Made by a program: the position numbers and the translations under genes. 64,000 nt of DNA. Source: Clostridiales bacterium 1_7_47FAA. GTDB lineage: Bacteria > Bacillota > Clostridia > Lachnospirales > Lachnospiraceae. The stretch covers positions 23,306 to 87,305 of the forward strand of contig DS990262.1 in NCBI GenBank assembly GCA_000155435.1, in the 5' to 3' direction. Shown here piece after piece: positions 1 through 8,113 of this stretch (position 1 is the stretch's first letter; every line of letters starts with the position of its first letter). The notes beneath the pieces are model-generated. The model was given only the letters and a program-made list of their open reading frames with translations, did not search any database and was not told where the DNA came from.

Positions 1-36
1 TGGGCCGGAATGTTTCACGTGAAACATTCCGGCCCA
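1..36. promoter_or_regulatory. parS: parS site 1 inside a 36-bp perfect palindrome
   Basis: Bases 11-26 read TGTTTCACGTGAAACA, the consensus parS site bound by ParB/Spo0J. The symmetry extends to 1-36, with 16-bp arms around ACGT, and a T-rich stretch follows on the plus strand. The extended hairpin could therefore also end transcription arriving from the left. It is the first of three parS copies in 2.3 kb upstream of parAB. Confidence 0.93.
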
Positions 37-277
37 TCTTCTTACTTTTTTAAGGTTATACATATTTTGATAAGTATATGCGTTATCTTTTTTTACTATA
101 TTTTTGTAATAGCTATAAATATATTTGTTATAGATAGATATCTGTTATAAATAGATATTTGTTATAAAAATCTGTTATAAATATCTCTTCTCAAATGTAT
201 CTATCTTTTCTTAACATATATTTGTATTCTTTAATACATTTAACTTGAAAAATAATCATTTCTATTAGCAGATAATA
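37..277. repeat. AT-rich gene-free stretch with four TGTTATA repeats
   Basis: No gene is visible here. The stretch is strongly AT-rich and carries four direct copies of TGTTATA at 126-132, 143-149, 160-166 and 173-179, spaced 17, 17 and 13 bases. I see no DnaA-box cluster matching TTATCCACA, so I do not call it oriC. It lies downstream of nfo, which reads leftward. Confidence 0.5.
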
Positions 278-1108
278 TCAGCCAGCAGCCTCCCTCATCA
301 TGTGGATTTCTCTCGCATATCCGTCTAAATCATTAGGGGTTTCCATATAGAAGGGGAGTTTGCCTAATATTGGGTGTGTGACGATTCTTTTAAATGTATC
401 AAGGCCTATATATCCTTCTCCGAGTTTTGCATGTCTATCTTTATGAGCACCCAGAGGATTCTGACTGTCATTAAGATGAATTGCTTTTAAACGGTTTAAT
501 CCGATAATCTGGTCAAATTCATTCAGCACCTCGTCTAAATGATTGACAATATCATACCCTCCATCCCACACATGACATGTATCAAGGCACACACCCATAT
601 GGTCGGATAAATCAACCAAATCCAATATCTGTTTTAACTCCTCGAAACGTCCTCCGATTTCGCTGCCTTTTCCTGCCATGGTTTCCAAAAGGACGGTAGT
701 GGTCTGGTCTGGAGAAAGTATTTCGTTAAGCATTTGGGCGATGTATGTAATACCTGTTTCAACGCCCTGTTTTACATGGCATCCAGGGTGAAAGTTATAC
801 ATATTACCTGGGGTATATTCCATTCGGACCAAATCATCAGCCATGGTTCTTTTTGCAAAATCCCGGAGTTTTGGGTCTGCGGAACATGCATTTAATGTGT
901 AAGGGGCATGGGCCAGGAGAGGAGTGATATCCTTATCTTTTGCTGTTGCTAAGAAGCGTTCTACATCTTTCTCGTTAATTGCTTTTGCATTGCCGCCTCT
1001 TGGATTGCGTGTGAAAAATTGAAATGTATTAGCGTCAATTGAAATGGCGTCCTTTGCCATGGATTCATATCCTTTTGATGAGGATAAATGGCATCCTATT
1101 CGTATCAT
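278..1108 (-). CDS. nfo: Deoxyribonuclease IV (AP endonuclease)
   Basis: Endonuclease IV cuts the backbone 5' to abasic sites in base-excision repair. The 276-residue length is usual for the family. Metal-site motifs of the TIM barrel are visible in order: HAPY near residue 67, NFHPG near 105, LETMAG near 141, CLDTCHVW near 174, HLND near 211 and [10 protein letters not shown] near 223. The ATG at 1108 is followed at once by the family-typical N-terminus MIRIGCH, which supports this start. It reads away from parAB and stands alone, with the alpha/beta hydrolase upstream on the same strand separated by a terminator. Confidence 0.95.
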   Translation of the reverse strand: MIRIGCHLSSSKGYESMAKDAISIDANTFQFFTRNPRGGNAKAINEKDVERFLATAKDKDITPLLAHAPYTLNACSADPKLRDFAKRTMADDLVRMEYTPGNMYNFHPGCHVKQGVETGITYIAQMLNEILSPDQTTTVLLETMAGKGSEIGGRFEELKQILDLVDLSDHMGVCLDTCHVWDGGYDIVNHLDEVLNEFDQIIGLNRLKAIHLNDSQNPLGAHKDRHAKLGEGYIGLDTFKRIVTHPILGKLPFYMETPNDLDGYAREIHMMREAAG

Positions 1109-1168
1109 AAGTTATTCCTTTCATATTAAATAATGATTAGTAAATAGATTGTTATATATAATAAAAAA

Positions 1169-1193
1169 GGTTCGGACAGTAATTATCCGAACC
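1169..1193 (-). terminator. Rho-independent terminator of the alpha/beta hydrolase gene
   Basis: The 8-bp stem GGTTCGGA / TCCGAACC (1169-1176 with 1186-1193) is followed on the minus strand by six T residues. It lies just downstream of the hydrolase stop and next to parS site 2. Confidence 0.8.
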
Positions 1194-1197
1194 GGAA

Positions 1198-1213
1198 TGT
1201 TTCACGTGAAACA
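1198..1213. promoter_or_regulatory. parS: parS site 2
   Basis: A perfect 16-bp copy of TGTTTCACGTGAAACA sits between the end of the alpha/beta hydrolase gene and its terminator. The flanks CCGGAA and TT are shared with site 1, so the two may derive from one ancestral copy. Confidence 0.93.
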
Positions 1214-1223
1214 TTAACTGCTT

Positions 1224-2174
1224 TTAAGATAAGAAAGTTTGAATCAGTTCGTAAATCTCAGCGGGCTTTTCCATATGAGGAAGATGCTTTGTATTTGGAA
1301 CAGTTGCTGTCTCCACTGCTGGATTATACGCTTTATATTCATTCATACGTTCATCAATATCTTCCAGAGCACCTCCGCCAATCAGATAAATACTGTTATC
1401 TATTTTCTTTAATGCGTTAACAATATTACACTTTATATAGTTACACTCAATGCTTGCATAGACAGACTTAGGCGATTCACCCAGATGGGCCGCTTCGTGA
1501 TATGCATCAATCAATCCTGATTTAACTGAATATGGATTATAGTAGTAGTTAGTCATAAAATCCTTAGTAATGGCCTGTTTACTGCATGATATATGGTAAA
1601 TCAGGGTTCCTACAATTGGAAGGTCTAACATGAACTTATATAACTTGGCATTCTTGCCCGGAACCTGACAACAGGAAAGAATACTCTCAGGATTAACAAA
1701 CATAAGTTGATTAAATAGTTCAGGTGAGTTGCAGCAGGCCATAATCCCTAAAGCAGAAGATGAACCGGTTGCAACCATATCTGTCCTATGACCGATTTCT
1801 GATTTGATAAAATCACACAATAACTGTACATATAGGTAATTTGTATAGGTGAGGTTTGGTTTCTCCGAACGTCCAAATCCTAATAAATCAATTGTGTATA
1901 CAGTATATGACTCAGACAGCTTTCCTGCCAGGTTCTTCCATTCATAGCCGCTGGAAGCAGGAGTTAAATCATGTATAAGTAAAATTGGTTTGCCGGAACC
2001 TGATTTTGTGTAATGGATATTGCCAAGGCGCCACTTATAGCACAAGGCTTCTGGTTCTCCTAAAACATTCTTTGAGGTTGCGGACAATTTAATTGCTTTA
2101 TTAATAAGAGCAGTAGTAGTAGCTGCTCCTGCTGATAGTATAAGTAAGGTGAGTAATTTATTCCTTGTTTTCAT
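1224..2174 (-). CDS. Alpha/beta-fold hydrolase, membrane-anchored or exported
   Basis: The product is a 316-residue alpha/beta hydrolase of unknown substrate. An N-terminal hydrophobic segment (about residues 7-26) after MKTRNK looks like a signal anchor. The fold is shown by LIHD near residue 66 (oxyanion region), DLLGFGRSEKP near 96, the nucleophile elbow GSSSA near 137-141 with Ser139, an acidic residue in the EDIDE stretch and a C-terminal HLPHMEKP that supplies the catalytic His. The elbow ends in Ala rather than the usual Gly. It is a single-gene unit between two parS sites. Esterase, lipase or haloperoxidase-like activities are all possible. Confidence 0.8.
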   Translation of the reverse strand: MKTRNKLLTLLILSAGAATTTALINKAIKLSATSKNVLGEPEALCYKWRLGNIHYTKSGSGKPILLIHDLTPASSGYEWKNLAGKLSESYTVYTIDLLGFGRSEKPNLTYTNYLYVQLLCDFIKSEIGHRTDMVATGSSSALGIMACCNSPELFNQLMFVNPESILSCCQVPGKNAKLYKFMLDLPIVGTLIYHISCSKQAITKDFMTNYYYNPYSVKSGLIDAYHEAAHLGESPKSVYASIECNYIKCNIVNALKKIDNSIYLIGGGALEDIDERMNEYKAYNPAVETATVPNTKHLPHMEKPAEIYELIQTFLS

Positions 2175-2313
2175 TCAATTATAATCTCCTGAACTTGGTC
2201 ATCTCATACCATTTGAATAAAAGTAGTTTTGCTTTATCTATTATAATACAAGCTGGGGGCTATTACAACGTTTAGAGAATTAAATTATTCTTAAGAGTTT
2301 TCAGACAGAAAAA

Positions 2314-2329
2314 TGTTTCACGTGAAACA
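2314..2329. promoter_or_regulatory. parS: parS site 3
   Basis: A third perfect TGTTTCACGTGAAACA lies about 70 bases upstream of the parA -10 box. ParB loading here could affect the parA promoter as well as nucleating the partition complex. Confidence 0.93.
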
Positions 2330-2395
2330 TTTTTTGTATAAAATGAGAAAAATACGGGTTTATTCTATTTTGTCATAGGAAAAGAATTGGAGTTG

Positions 2396-2404
2396 TGATA
2401 TAAT
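2396..2404 (+). promoter_or_regulatory. Extended -10 promoter of parAB
   Basis: TG-N-TATAAT is present, with TATAAT at 2399-2404. No -35 box is well placed (TTGTCA at 2370 leaves 23 bases), which fits an extended -10 promoter. The parA start is 53 bases downstream. Confidence 0.55.
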
Positions 2405-2456
2405 CGTAAAAGTAATCGAAGAAAGATTTGTTTTTTCGAGAAAGGAATCAATACAA

Positions 2457-3227
2457 ATGGGACGAATTATAACAATAACCAACCAGAAAGGCGGGGTTGG
2501 TAAAACTACAACAGCCATCAATCTTTCTGCCTGTTTGGCTGAAGCAGGTCAAAAGGTTTTGTTGGTGGACTTTGATCCCCAGGGTAATGCCAGCAGCGGA
2601 TTGGGACTGGAACGGGAAGATTTTGATAAGACAGTGTATGATATGCTGATTGAGGAAGCGCCTGCTGATGAATGTATTGTAAAGGAAATACAGCCTAACA
2701 TGGATGTCCTTCCTTCTGATATGAACCTGGCTGGAGCTGAAATCGAGTTTCAGGAAGTGGAAGAAAAGGAAAAACTGCTCAGCATCTATCTAAATCAAGT
2801 TCGTGATACATACGATTTTATTCTGATTGACTGTCCCCCATCTTTGAATATATTGACAATCAATGCGTTAACAGCAGCAGATACAGTGTTGGTCCCGATA
2901 CAGTGTGAATATTATGCCCTGGAAGGATTAAGCCAGGTTTTAAAGACAGTAGATCTTGTAAAGAGAAAGTTAAATCCGGATTTAGAGTTGGAAGGTGTTG
3001 TATTTACCATGTATGATGCCAGGACAAACCTTTCCCTGGAAGTGGTGGAAAGTGTTAAAAGCAGCCTGAACCGTACCATATACAAAACCATTATTCCAAG
3101 AAATGTCCGTCTGGCAGAGGCACCAAGCCATGGAATGTCCATTAACCTTTATGATTCCAGATCAACAGGTGCTGAAAGCTACCGGTTGCTTGCAGCAGAA
3201 GTAATGAGCAGAGGAGAAGAGTTGTAA
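2457..3227 (+). CDS. parA: Chromosome partition ATPase ParA (Soj)
   Basis: ParA/Soj is the ATP-dependent, DNA-binding switch of chromosome segregation. It moves along the nucleoid under stimulation by ParB and, in Firmicutes, also influences DnaA. The 256-residue protein shows the deviant Walker A KGGVGKTT at residues 11-18, the switch region VDFDPQGNAS near 38-47 and Walker B FILIDCPPS near 122. A GAGAAAGGA ribosome site precedes the ATG. Its last base is the first base of parB (TAATG), so the two are translationally coupled. Confidence 0.97.
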   Translation: MGRIITITNQKGGVGKTTTAINLSACLAEAGQKVLLVDFDPQGNASSGLGLEREDFDKTVYDMLIEEAPADECIVKEIQPNMDVLPSDMNLAGAEIEFQEVEEKEKLLSIYLNQVRDTYDFILIDCPPSLNILTINALTAADTVLVPIQCEYYALEGLSQVLKTVDLVKRKLNPDLELEGVVFTMYDARTNLSLEVVESVKSSLNRTIYKTIIPRNVRLAEAPSHGMSINLYDSRSTGAESYRLLAAEVMSRGEEL

Positions 3228-4150
3228 TGGCTAAAAAGGGATTAGGAAAAGGCCTGGGCGCTATATTTGGCGAAGATGTGATTAAGGAAAGCGAAGAGGA
3301 TATTGCGAAGGCAAAAGCAGCGGCAGCTGATAAAGGGGAAGAAAATACCAGTGAACGAATGGTTAAGCTGGCATTGATTGAGCCTAATAAGGAACAGCCA
3401 AGAAAGGACTTTAATGAGGAACAGCTTGGGGAATTGGCTGAGTCCATTAAACGGTATGGTGTTCTTCAGCCGCTTCTGGTTCAGAAAAAGGGGACTTTCT
3501 ATGAGATTATAGCCGGTGAGCGCAGATGGCGTGCGGCAAAGATGGCTGGTTTAAAGGAAATTCCTGTTGTACTGAGGGAATATACGAAACAGGAAAGCAT
3601 GGAAATTGCCCTGATTGAGAATGTACAGAGAGAGGATTTAAACCCTATTGAGGAAGCTCTGGCATACCAGCAGCTTGTAAAAGAGTTTCATCTGACCCAG
3701 GAAGAGATAGCTGAAAGGGTTGCTAAGAACAGGGCAACCATAACAAACTCCATGCGTCTTTTAAAGCTGGATGAACAGATTCAGGAAATGCTGATTCAGA
3801 ATATGATTTCCAGCGGACATGCAAGGGCATTACTTTCCCTGGATGATAAAGGGCTTCAGCTTAAGGCAGCTAAAATGATTCTGGACGGAGGTATGAGTGT
3901 AAGGGAGACAGAACGTCTGGTAAAGAAGCTGGCCAGGGAAGCCAATGATGATGGCAGTGAGAAGAAAGATAAGAAGAAAGACGAAGCGTTAGCTATCATA
4001 TACCAAAATTTGGAAGATAGAATGAAGAGCATTATGGGTACCAAGGTCAGTATCCATAACAAGGATAAAAACAAAGGCCGGATAGAAATTGAATATTATT
4101 CAGAAGCAGAACTAGAGCGGATTGTGGAGATGATTGAATCTATTCGTTAG
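3227..4150 (+). CDS. parB: Chromosome partition protein ParB (Spo0J)
   Basis: ParB binds parS, spreads as a CTP-dependent clamp and recruits SMC. The 307-residue protein has a basic N-terminal tail (AKKGLGKGLGAIF) that typically stimulates ParA ATPase, the CTP-binding region with GERRWRA near residues 97-103 and ENVQRED after it, and the parS-reading helix-turn-helix around LTQEEIAERVAKNRATI. A charged linker and a C-terminal dimerisation domain follow. Three cognate parS sites lie within 3 kb upstream. Confidence 0.97.
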   Translation: MAKKGLGKGLGAIFGEDVIKESEEDIAKAKAAAADKGEENTSERMVKLALIEPNKEQPRKDFNEEQLGELAESIKRYGVLQPLLVQKKGTFYEIIAGERRWRAAKMAGLKEIPVVLREYTKQESMEIALIENVQREDLNPIEEALAYQQLVKEFHLTQEEIAERVAKNRATITNSMRLLKLDEQIQEMLIQNMISSGHARALLSLDDKGLQLKAAKMILDGGMSVRETERLVKKLAREANDDGSEKKDKKKDEALAIIYQNLEDRMKSIMGTKVSIHNKDKNKGRIEIEYYSEAELERIVEMIESIR

Positions 4151-4173
4151 ACACAAAGGAGTGAAGATATACA

Positions 4174-4686
4174 ATGGAGAACAGCATTTTAAATCTATGT
4201 CCATTTGACCCCGCATACATTATTATGGGACTTGTGATATTAGTGGTTTTGCTGCTGATATTGGTAATTGTAACAATGACTAAGCTTAGAAGGCTGGACC
4301 GCAAATATGATTATTTCATGCGGGGAAAAGATGCGGAAACCCTGGAAGATATAATCATGGATGAGATTGATGAGCTTCGGGACCTGAGGGCTGAAGACAG
4401 GAGTAATAAGGATTCAATCCGTACCCTGAACCGTAATTTCAGGGCGTCCTTTCAGAAATATGGTGTTGTGAAATATAATGCGTTCAAAGGCATGGGAGGA
4501 AACCTGAGTTTTGCCCTGGCGGTCCTGGATTATACCAACAGCGGATTTGTCATGAACTGCGTACACAGCAGGGAGGGATGCTATCTGTATATCAAAGAAG
4601 TGGATATGGGACAGACGGATATTGTCCTTGGCAACGAGGAACAGGAGGCGTTGGAACAGGCCTTGGGATATGTGAAGAAAAGTTAG
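4174..4686 (+). CDS. DUF4446 family membrane protein
   Basis: This 170-residue protein matches DUF4446, commonly found just downstream of parB in Firmicutes. It has one N-terminal transmembrane segment (about residues 15-36), a charged predicted coiled coil (about 38-85), then a compact domain containing the family-typical YNAFKGMGGNLSFALAVLD. Function is unknown; position suggests a link to chromosome segregation or to the membrane near the origin. The ATG lies 24 bases after parB behind AAAGGAG, so it is co-transcribed with parAB, and a strong terminator follows. Confidence 0.85.
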   Translation: MENSILNLCPFDPAYIIMGLVILVVLLLILVIVTMTKLRRLDRKYDYFMRGKDAETLEDIIMDEIDELRDLRAEDRSNKDSIRTLNRNFRASFQKYGVVKYNAFKGMGGNLSFALAVLDYTNSGFVMNCVHSREGCYLYIKEVDMGQTDIVLGNEEQEALEQALGYVKKS

Positions 4687-4704
4687 TACTGATGAATGAA
4701 TATA

Positions 4705-4757
4705 AAGGACACATGGAATGCGATGGATCTGTTCTGCATTCCGTGATGTCCTTTTTT
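4705..4757 (+). terminator. Terminator of the parAB-DUF4446 operon
   Basis: Long interrupted hairpin: AAGGACA and GGAATGC on the left arm pair with GCATTCC and TGTCCTT on the right, followed by a run of T. Confidence 0.85.
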
Positions 4758-4850
4758 TGTGGGATAGAAGCAGGGATGGACTTGGCGGTGGTACATGTTG
4801 TCCAATGGGCGCATAAAATACTATATCAATAAAAAAGCAGGTGAAAACAT

Positions 4851-7800
4851 ATGGCACAGGTATCAAGTCAGGCGCAGCTGGCAGCAGCATTGCGTAATCA
4901 GGAACCTTTCATACAGATAACTGACGATTTCACGCTTACTTCCCAAATCAATATTCTGTATGATGTTACAATAGAAAGCCTTATGGATGAAACCCATACG
5001 ATTTACAAGGCCCCGGAATACAACAGCTATTTATTCAGGATTCAGAACGGAGGCATTCTGAGGCTGGCTCATACTATCATTGATGGGCAGTCCCAATACC
5101 ATGATCAAGCCAGCGCTGCGGCACGTTCCCTTATCTATGTGACGGGCGGCGCCCTTTATCTGGATGAGGGAGTGATTCTTAAAAATAACATTTCATATGG
5201 GGCAGGGGGAGGGGTCTTGCTATATAATGGCGGGAGCTACACGAACCAGTTCCATATGACGGGCAATGCACGGATTACAGGCTGTTCTTCCCGGACCAAT
5301 GGCGGAGGCGTGTCCATTTCCTTAAGCAGCCAGGATGATATGGTTTCCATTTCTGATAAGGCCATGATTGACCATAATTCGGCCAATCATGGGGGCGGTG
5401 TCTACTTTTATCCTGCAATCATGGGACTTGGAGGTACGCTTTCTGTTTCGGGAAATGTACAGGTTACGGATAATACCGCATCATCCACTGGCGGCGGTAT
5501 CTACTTTTCCGGCTACCAGGACGGCAACAGCGCCCCTTCCTTGCTCTCATTGGATGGGACACTTATCATTTCAGGCAATACGGCGGTCCATGGGGCGGCA
5601 GTTTATTTCTATGGGGTAAATGATGGGGACCGCATGAGTGTGAAGGGGGGAGTCTCCATTACTGAAAATACCGCGGTTAATAATGGTGGCGGAATCTGTT
5701 ACAGGGCGCCCTCCGGCAGTGCGGATCTTGTGATTGATAATTCATCCATAACACACAATACAGGTGGAACGGGCGGAGGTATCTATCTGCTCAGTGATTC
5801 CGGGGGAACCATGGCTTTACTTGAAACCGTCATATCAGATAATACGGCGCAGAATGGGGCCTCCGGGTCTGGCGGCGGTATATGGTTCCAGAACGATAGT
5901 ATAGACCGTCCTGTCATCATTTCCCTAAATGAGACCAGGATCATACGGAATACTGCCACGGAAGAGGGAGGAGGAATCCGTTTGTTCGGCGGTCCTGGCT
6001 CTTTTTCTTTCCGCATGAGTAAATGTTCGGTCTCAGACAACAGCGCAGTGAAAAATGGAGGCGGTCTGCTGATGAGCAGCGCTGGTGGTATTACCGATAT
6101 ACTGGAAACAACGATTATGGGAAATACCGCAGGGGGATCCGGCGGAGGTTTTTATTATGCTAACAGCCTTAAGGGGACTTCTTCGCAGATTTTTATAACA
6201 AATGATACAATTACTGGAAATATGGCCGGCAGGGAAGGCGGAGGACTCCGGTTTTCTTCGTCTTTGGGAGCGGTCATTACGGATATTACGGACAGCGTGG
6301 TGTCCGGCAATATCGCAGACAGCAACAGCGGAGGAGGCATCTGGCATGGCGGAACCAGTGATAAGCTGACACTTCATGGTACTACGTCTGTTAGTGGAAA
6401 TTCATCCTATGAAGGCAATGGAGGAGGGATTTATTTTAACAGTGATGTGGGAACGCTTATTCTTATGGACCAGGTAAAGATTACCGGTAATCATGCAGAT
6501 GGGCGCGCCAGCAGCTTTGGTAACCATGGCGGCGGCATCTGTGTGGTCCCGGGCAATGTGACTATCTCCGGTCAGGCAGAGATTGCTGATAACAGCGCTC
6601 TTTTATATGGAGGGGGAATCAGTGCGGCTGAACAGTCGCGGATTGACTTTATAAGCGGTTCCATTCATGATAACCGCTCTTTACGTTATGGTGGTGCGGT
6701 CTATAATCATGGCGGCAGCATTTTTACCATGGGCGGCGGCAGTATCCTTGACAATCAGGCTGTTTACGGCGGCGGTTTTTATAACAATGCGGACGGGCAA
6801 TTGCTGATTAACGGGGGTACGGTCAGCCGGAACAGCGCCGATGTGGGAGGCGGTATCTATAATGCAGTCCAATCTTCGGCAACGCTTTCCGCTTCGGTGT
6901 CTTTTGGCGGTGAAGGAGCAAATACCGCTGCTTTGTATGCACCTGGGATTTACAACCAGGGAGACTTTTACACGGAAGGATTGCGGGATGTCACAAACGG
7001 GGTTTATATATCTTCGCGAAGCGCTGTAGTCCGGATTGAGGGACCTCTTATATCCGGATCTAAAATTCAAATTGATAATTCAGGATACGTGAGTCCAAAT
7101 GAAGCAGGAACTGCTATTGTAATCGGGGAGGCGTCACCGCCTTATGCAGAACTGACTGATGATGACCGGGACGCCTTTTTAAAGCCGCCTTCTGACTTTG
7201 AGGGCTGGGAAATACGTCTCAGTGATGATTCTTCCCAGATACTGCTTGCTCCAATACAGTATACAATCCGGTATGGGAATCTTATGGGCGCTTCTAACTC
7301 AAACCCGGATACCTACCAGGTGACGGATCCGGATATCATATTGTCGACTCCTGGCCCTGTTAGCGGATACCGTTTCACTGGCTGGTTTGATGCTATGGAA
7401 GGTGGGAACCAGGTTACACGCATTGTACAGGGAACCATGGGGGATATAACCCTGTATGCCAGATGGGAAAAGGTTTATCTTATCATCACGTATGATGCCA
7501 ATGATGATAACGGTCCTGCTGCCTGTGGGATTCCCCTTCCTGAATCATTCCAGGAAGGACAGGAAATCATCATCAATGATTCCCTGCCTGTACGTCCATG
7601 CTATGTATTTGCCGGTTGGAATACCCGTCCGGATGGGAGCGGAATTGGCTATAGTCCAGGAGAAATCATTGATTCATTATCTGGCGATATCATACTTTAT
7701 GCGGTTTGGGAAATTTCATGTTGTCCGGGATTGCCACCCTGTTGTCCGCTATTGCCGCCGTGTTATCCGGGATTACCGCCCTGTTGTCCGCCATTGCCGT

Positions 7801-7853
7801 CGTGTTGTCCGGGATTGACATCGTGCTGTCCGCCTGCCATGCCATGCCGTTAG
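4851..7853 (+). CDS. Right-handed beta-helix repeat protein with InlB-type repeats and Cys-Pro tail
   Basis: A 1000-residue protein. Residues about 50-760 form some 20 imperfect turns of the kind S-G-N-x-A...GGGIY, typical of pectate-lyase-like beta helices and Pmp/adhesin repeats. Two Listeria-Bacteroides (flg_new/InlB B-repeat) modules follow, recognised by GYRFTGWFD...YARW and YVFAGWN...LYAVW. The last ~45 residues are a low-complexity tail of CCPxLPP units with about 14 cysteines. There is no signal peptide, LPXTG or transmembrane segment, although the ATG has a good AGGTGA site and no better upstream start was found. A spore-surface or otherwise non-classically displayed adhesin is an inference. 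Confidence 0.8.
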   Translation: MAQVSSQAQLAAALRNQEPFIQITDDFTLTSQINILYDVTIESLMDETHTIYKAPEYNSYLFRIQNGGILRLAHTIIDGQSQYHDQASAAARSLIYVTGGALYLDEGVILKNNISYGAGGGVLLYNGGSYTNQFHMTGNARITGCSSRTNGGGVSISLSSQDDMVSISDKAMIDHNSANHGGGVYFYPAIMGLGGTLSVSGNVQVTDNTASSTGGGIYFSGYQDGNSAPSLLSLDGTLIISGNTAVHGAAVYFYGVNDGDRMSVKGGVSITENTAVNNGGGICYRAPSGSADLVIDNSSITHNTGGTGGGIYLLSDSGGTMALLETVISDNTAQNGASGSGGGIWFQNDSIDRPVIISLNETRIIRNTATEEGGGIRLFGGPGSFSFRMSKCSVSDNSAVKNGGGLLMSSAGGITDILETTIMGNTAGGSGGGFYYANSLKGTSSQIFITNDTITGNMAGREGGGLRFSSSLGAVITDITDSVVSGNIADSNSGGGIWHGGTSDKLTLHGTTSVSGNSSYEGNGGGIYFNSDVGTLILMDQVKITGNHADGRASSFGNHGGGICVVPGNVTISGQAEIADNSALLYGGGISAAEQSRIDFISGSIHDNRSLRYGGAVYNHGGSIFTMGGGSILDNQAVYGGGFYNNADGQLLINGGTVSRNSADVGGGIYNAVQSSATLSASVSFGGEGANTAALYAPGIYNQGDFYTEGLRDVTNGVYISSRSAVVRIEGPLISGSKIQIDNSGYVSPNEAGTAIVIGEASPPYAELTDDDRDAFLKPPSDFEGWEIRLSDDSSQILLAPIQYTIRYGNLMGASNSNPDTYQVTDPDIILSTPGPVSGYRFTGWFDAMEGGNQVTRIVQGTMGDITLYARWEKVYLIITYDANDDNGPAACGIPLPESFQEGQEIIINDSLPVRPCYVFAGWNTRPDGSGIGYSPGEIIDSLSGDIILYAVWEISCCPGLPPCCPLLPPCYPGLPPCCPPLPSCCPGLTSCCPPAMPCR

Positions 7854-8113
7854 TCTTTATACGGTTATGGAGTGATTGTAATCTGAAATAAGGTTATGAT
7901 TTGACAACTGCCATACAGTATGGAAGACAGAAGAGAAGATTTTTACTATTTTTTCCATTTTTGTCAGGCTAGTATTCTGGGGAGCCAGATATCATCTTTC
8001 TTTCCGGTATTGGCTGAATGATTGAGGTTTTTGTTTTTTTGAAAAAGAAAGGGGCAGTCTGGGAAATTCCTGCATATGATATTGGTAAGAGTAAATTGGA
8101 AAAGGGAGATCAG

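Noticed and set aside
37-277. Possible replication origin
   Set aside because: AT-rich with TGTTATA repeats but no cluster of DnaA boxes; parS proximity alone does not locate oriC.
4578-4832. 84-residue frame overlapping the DUF4446 gene end
   Set aside because: It lies mostly within the DUF4446 gene in another frame and crosses the operon terminator.
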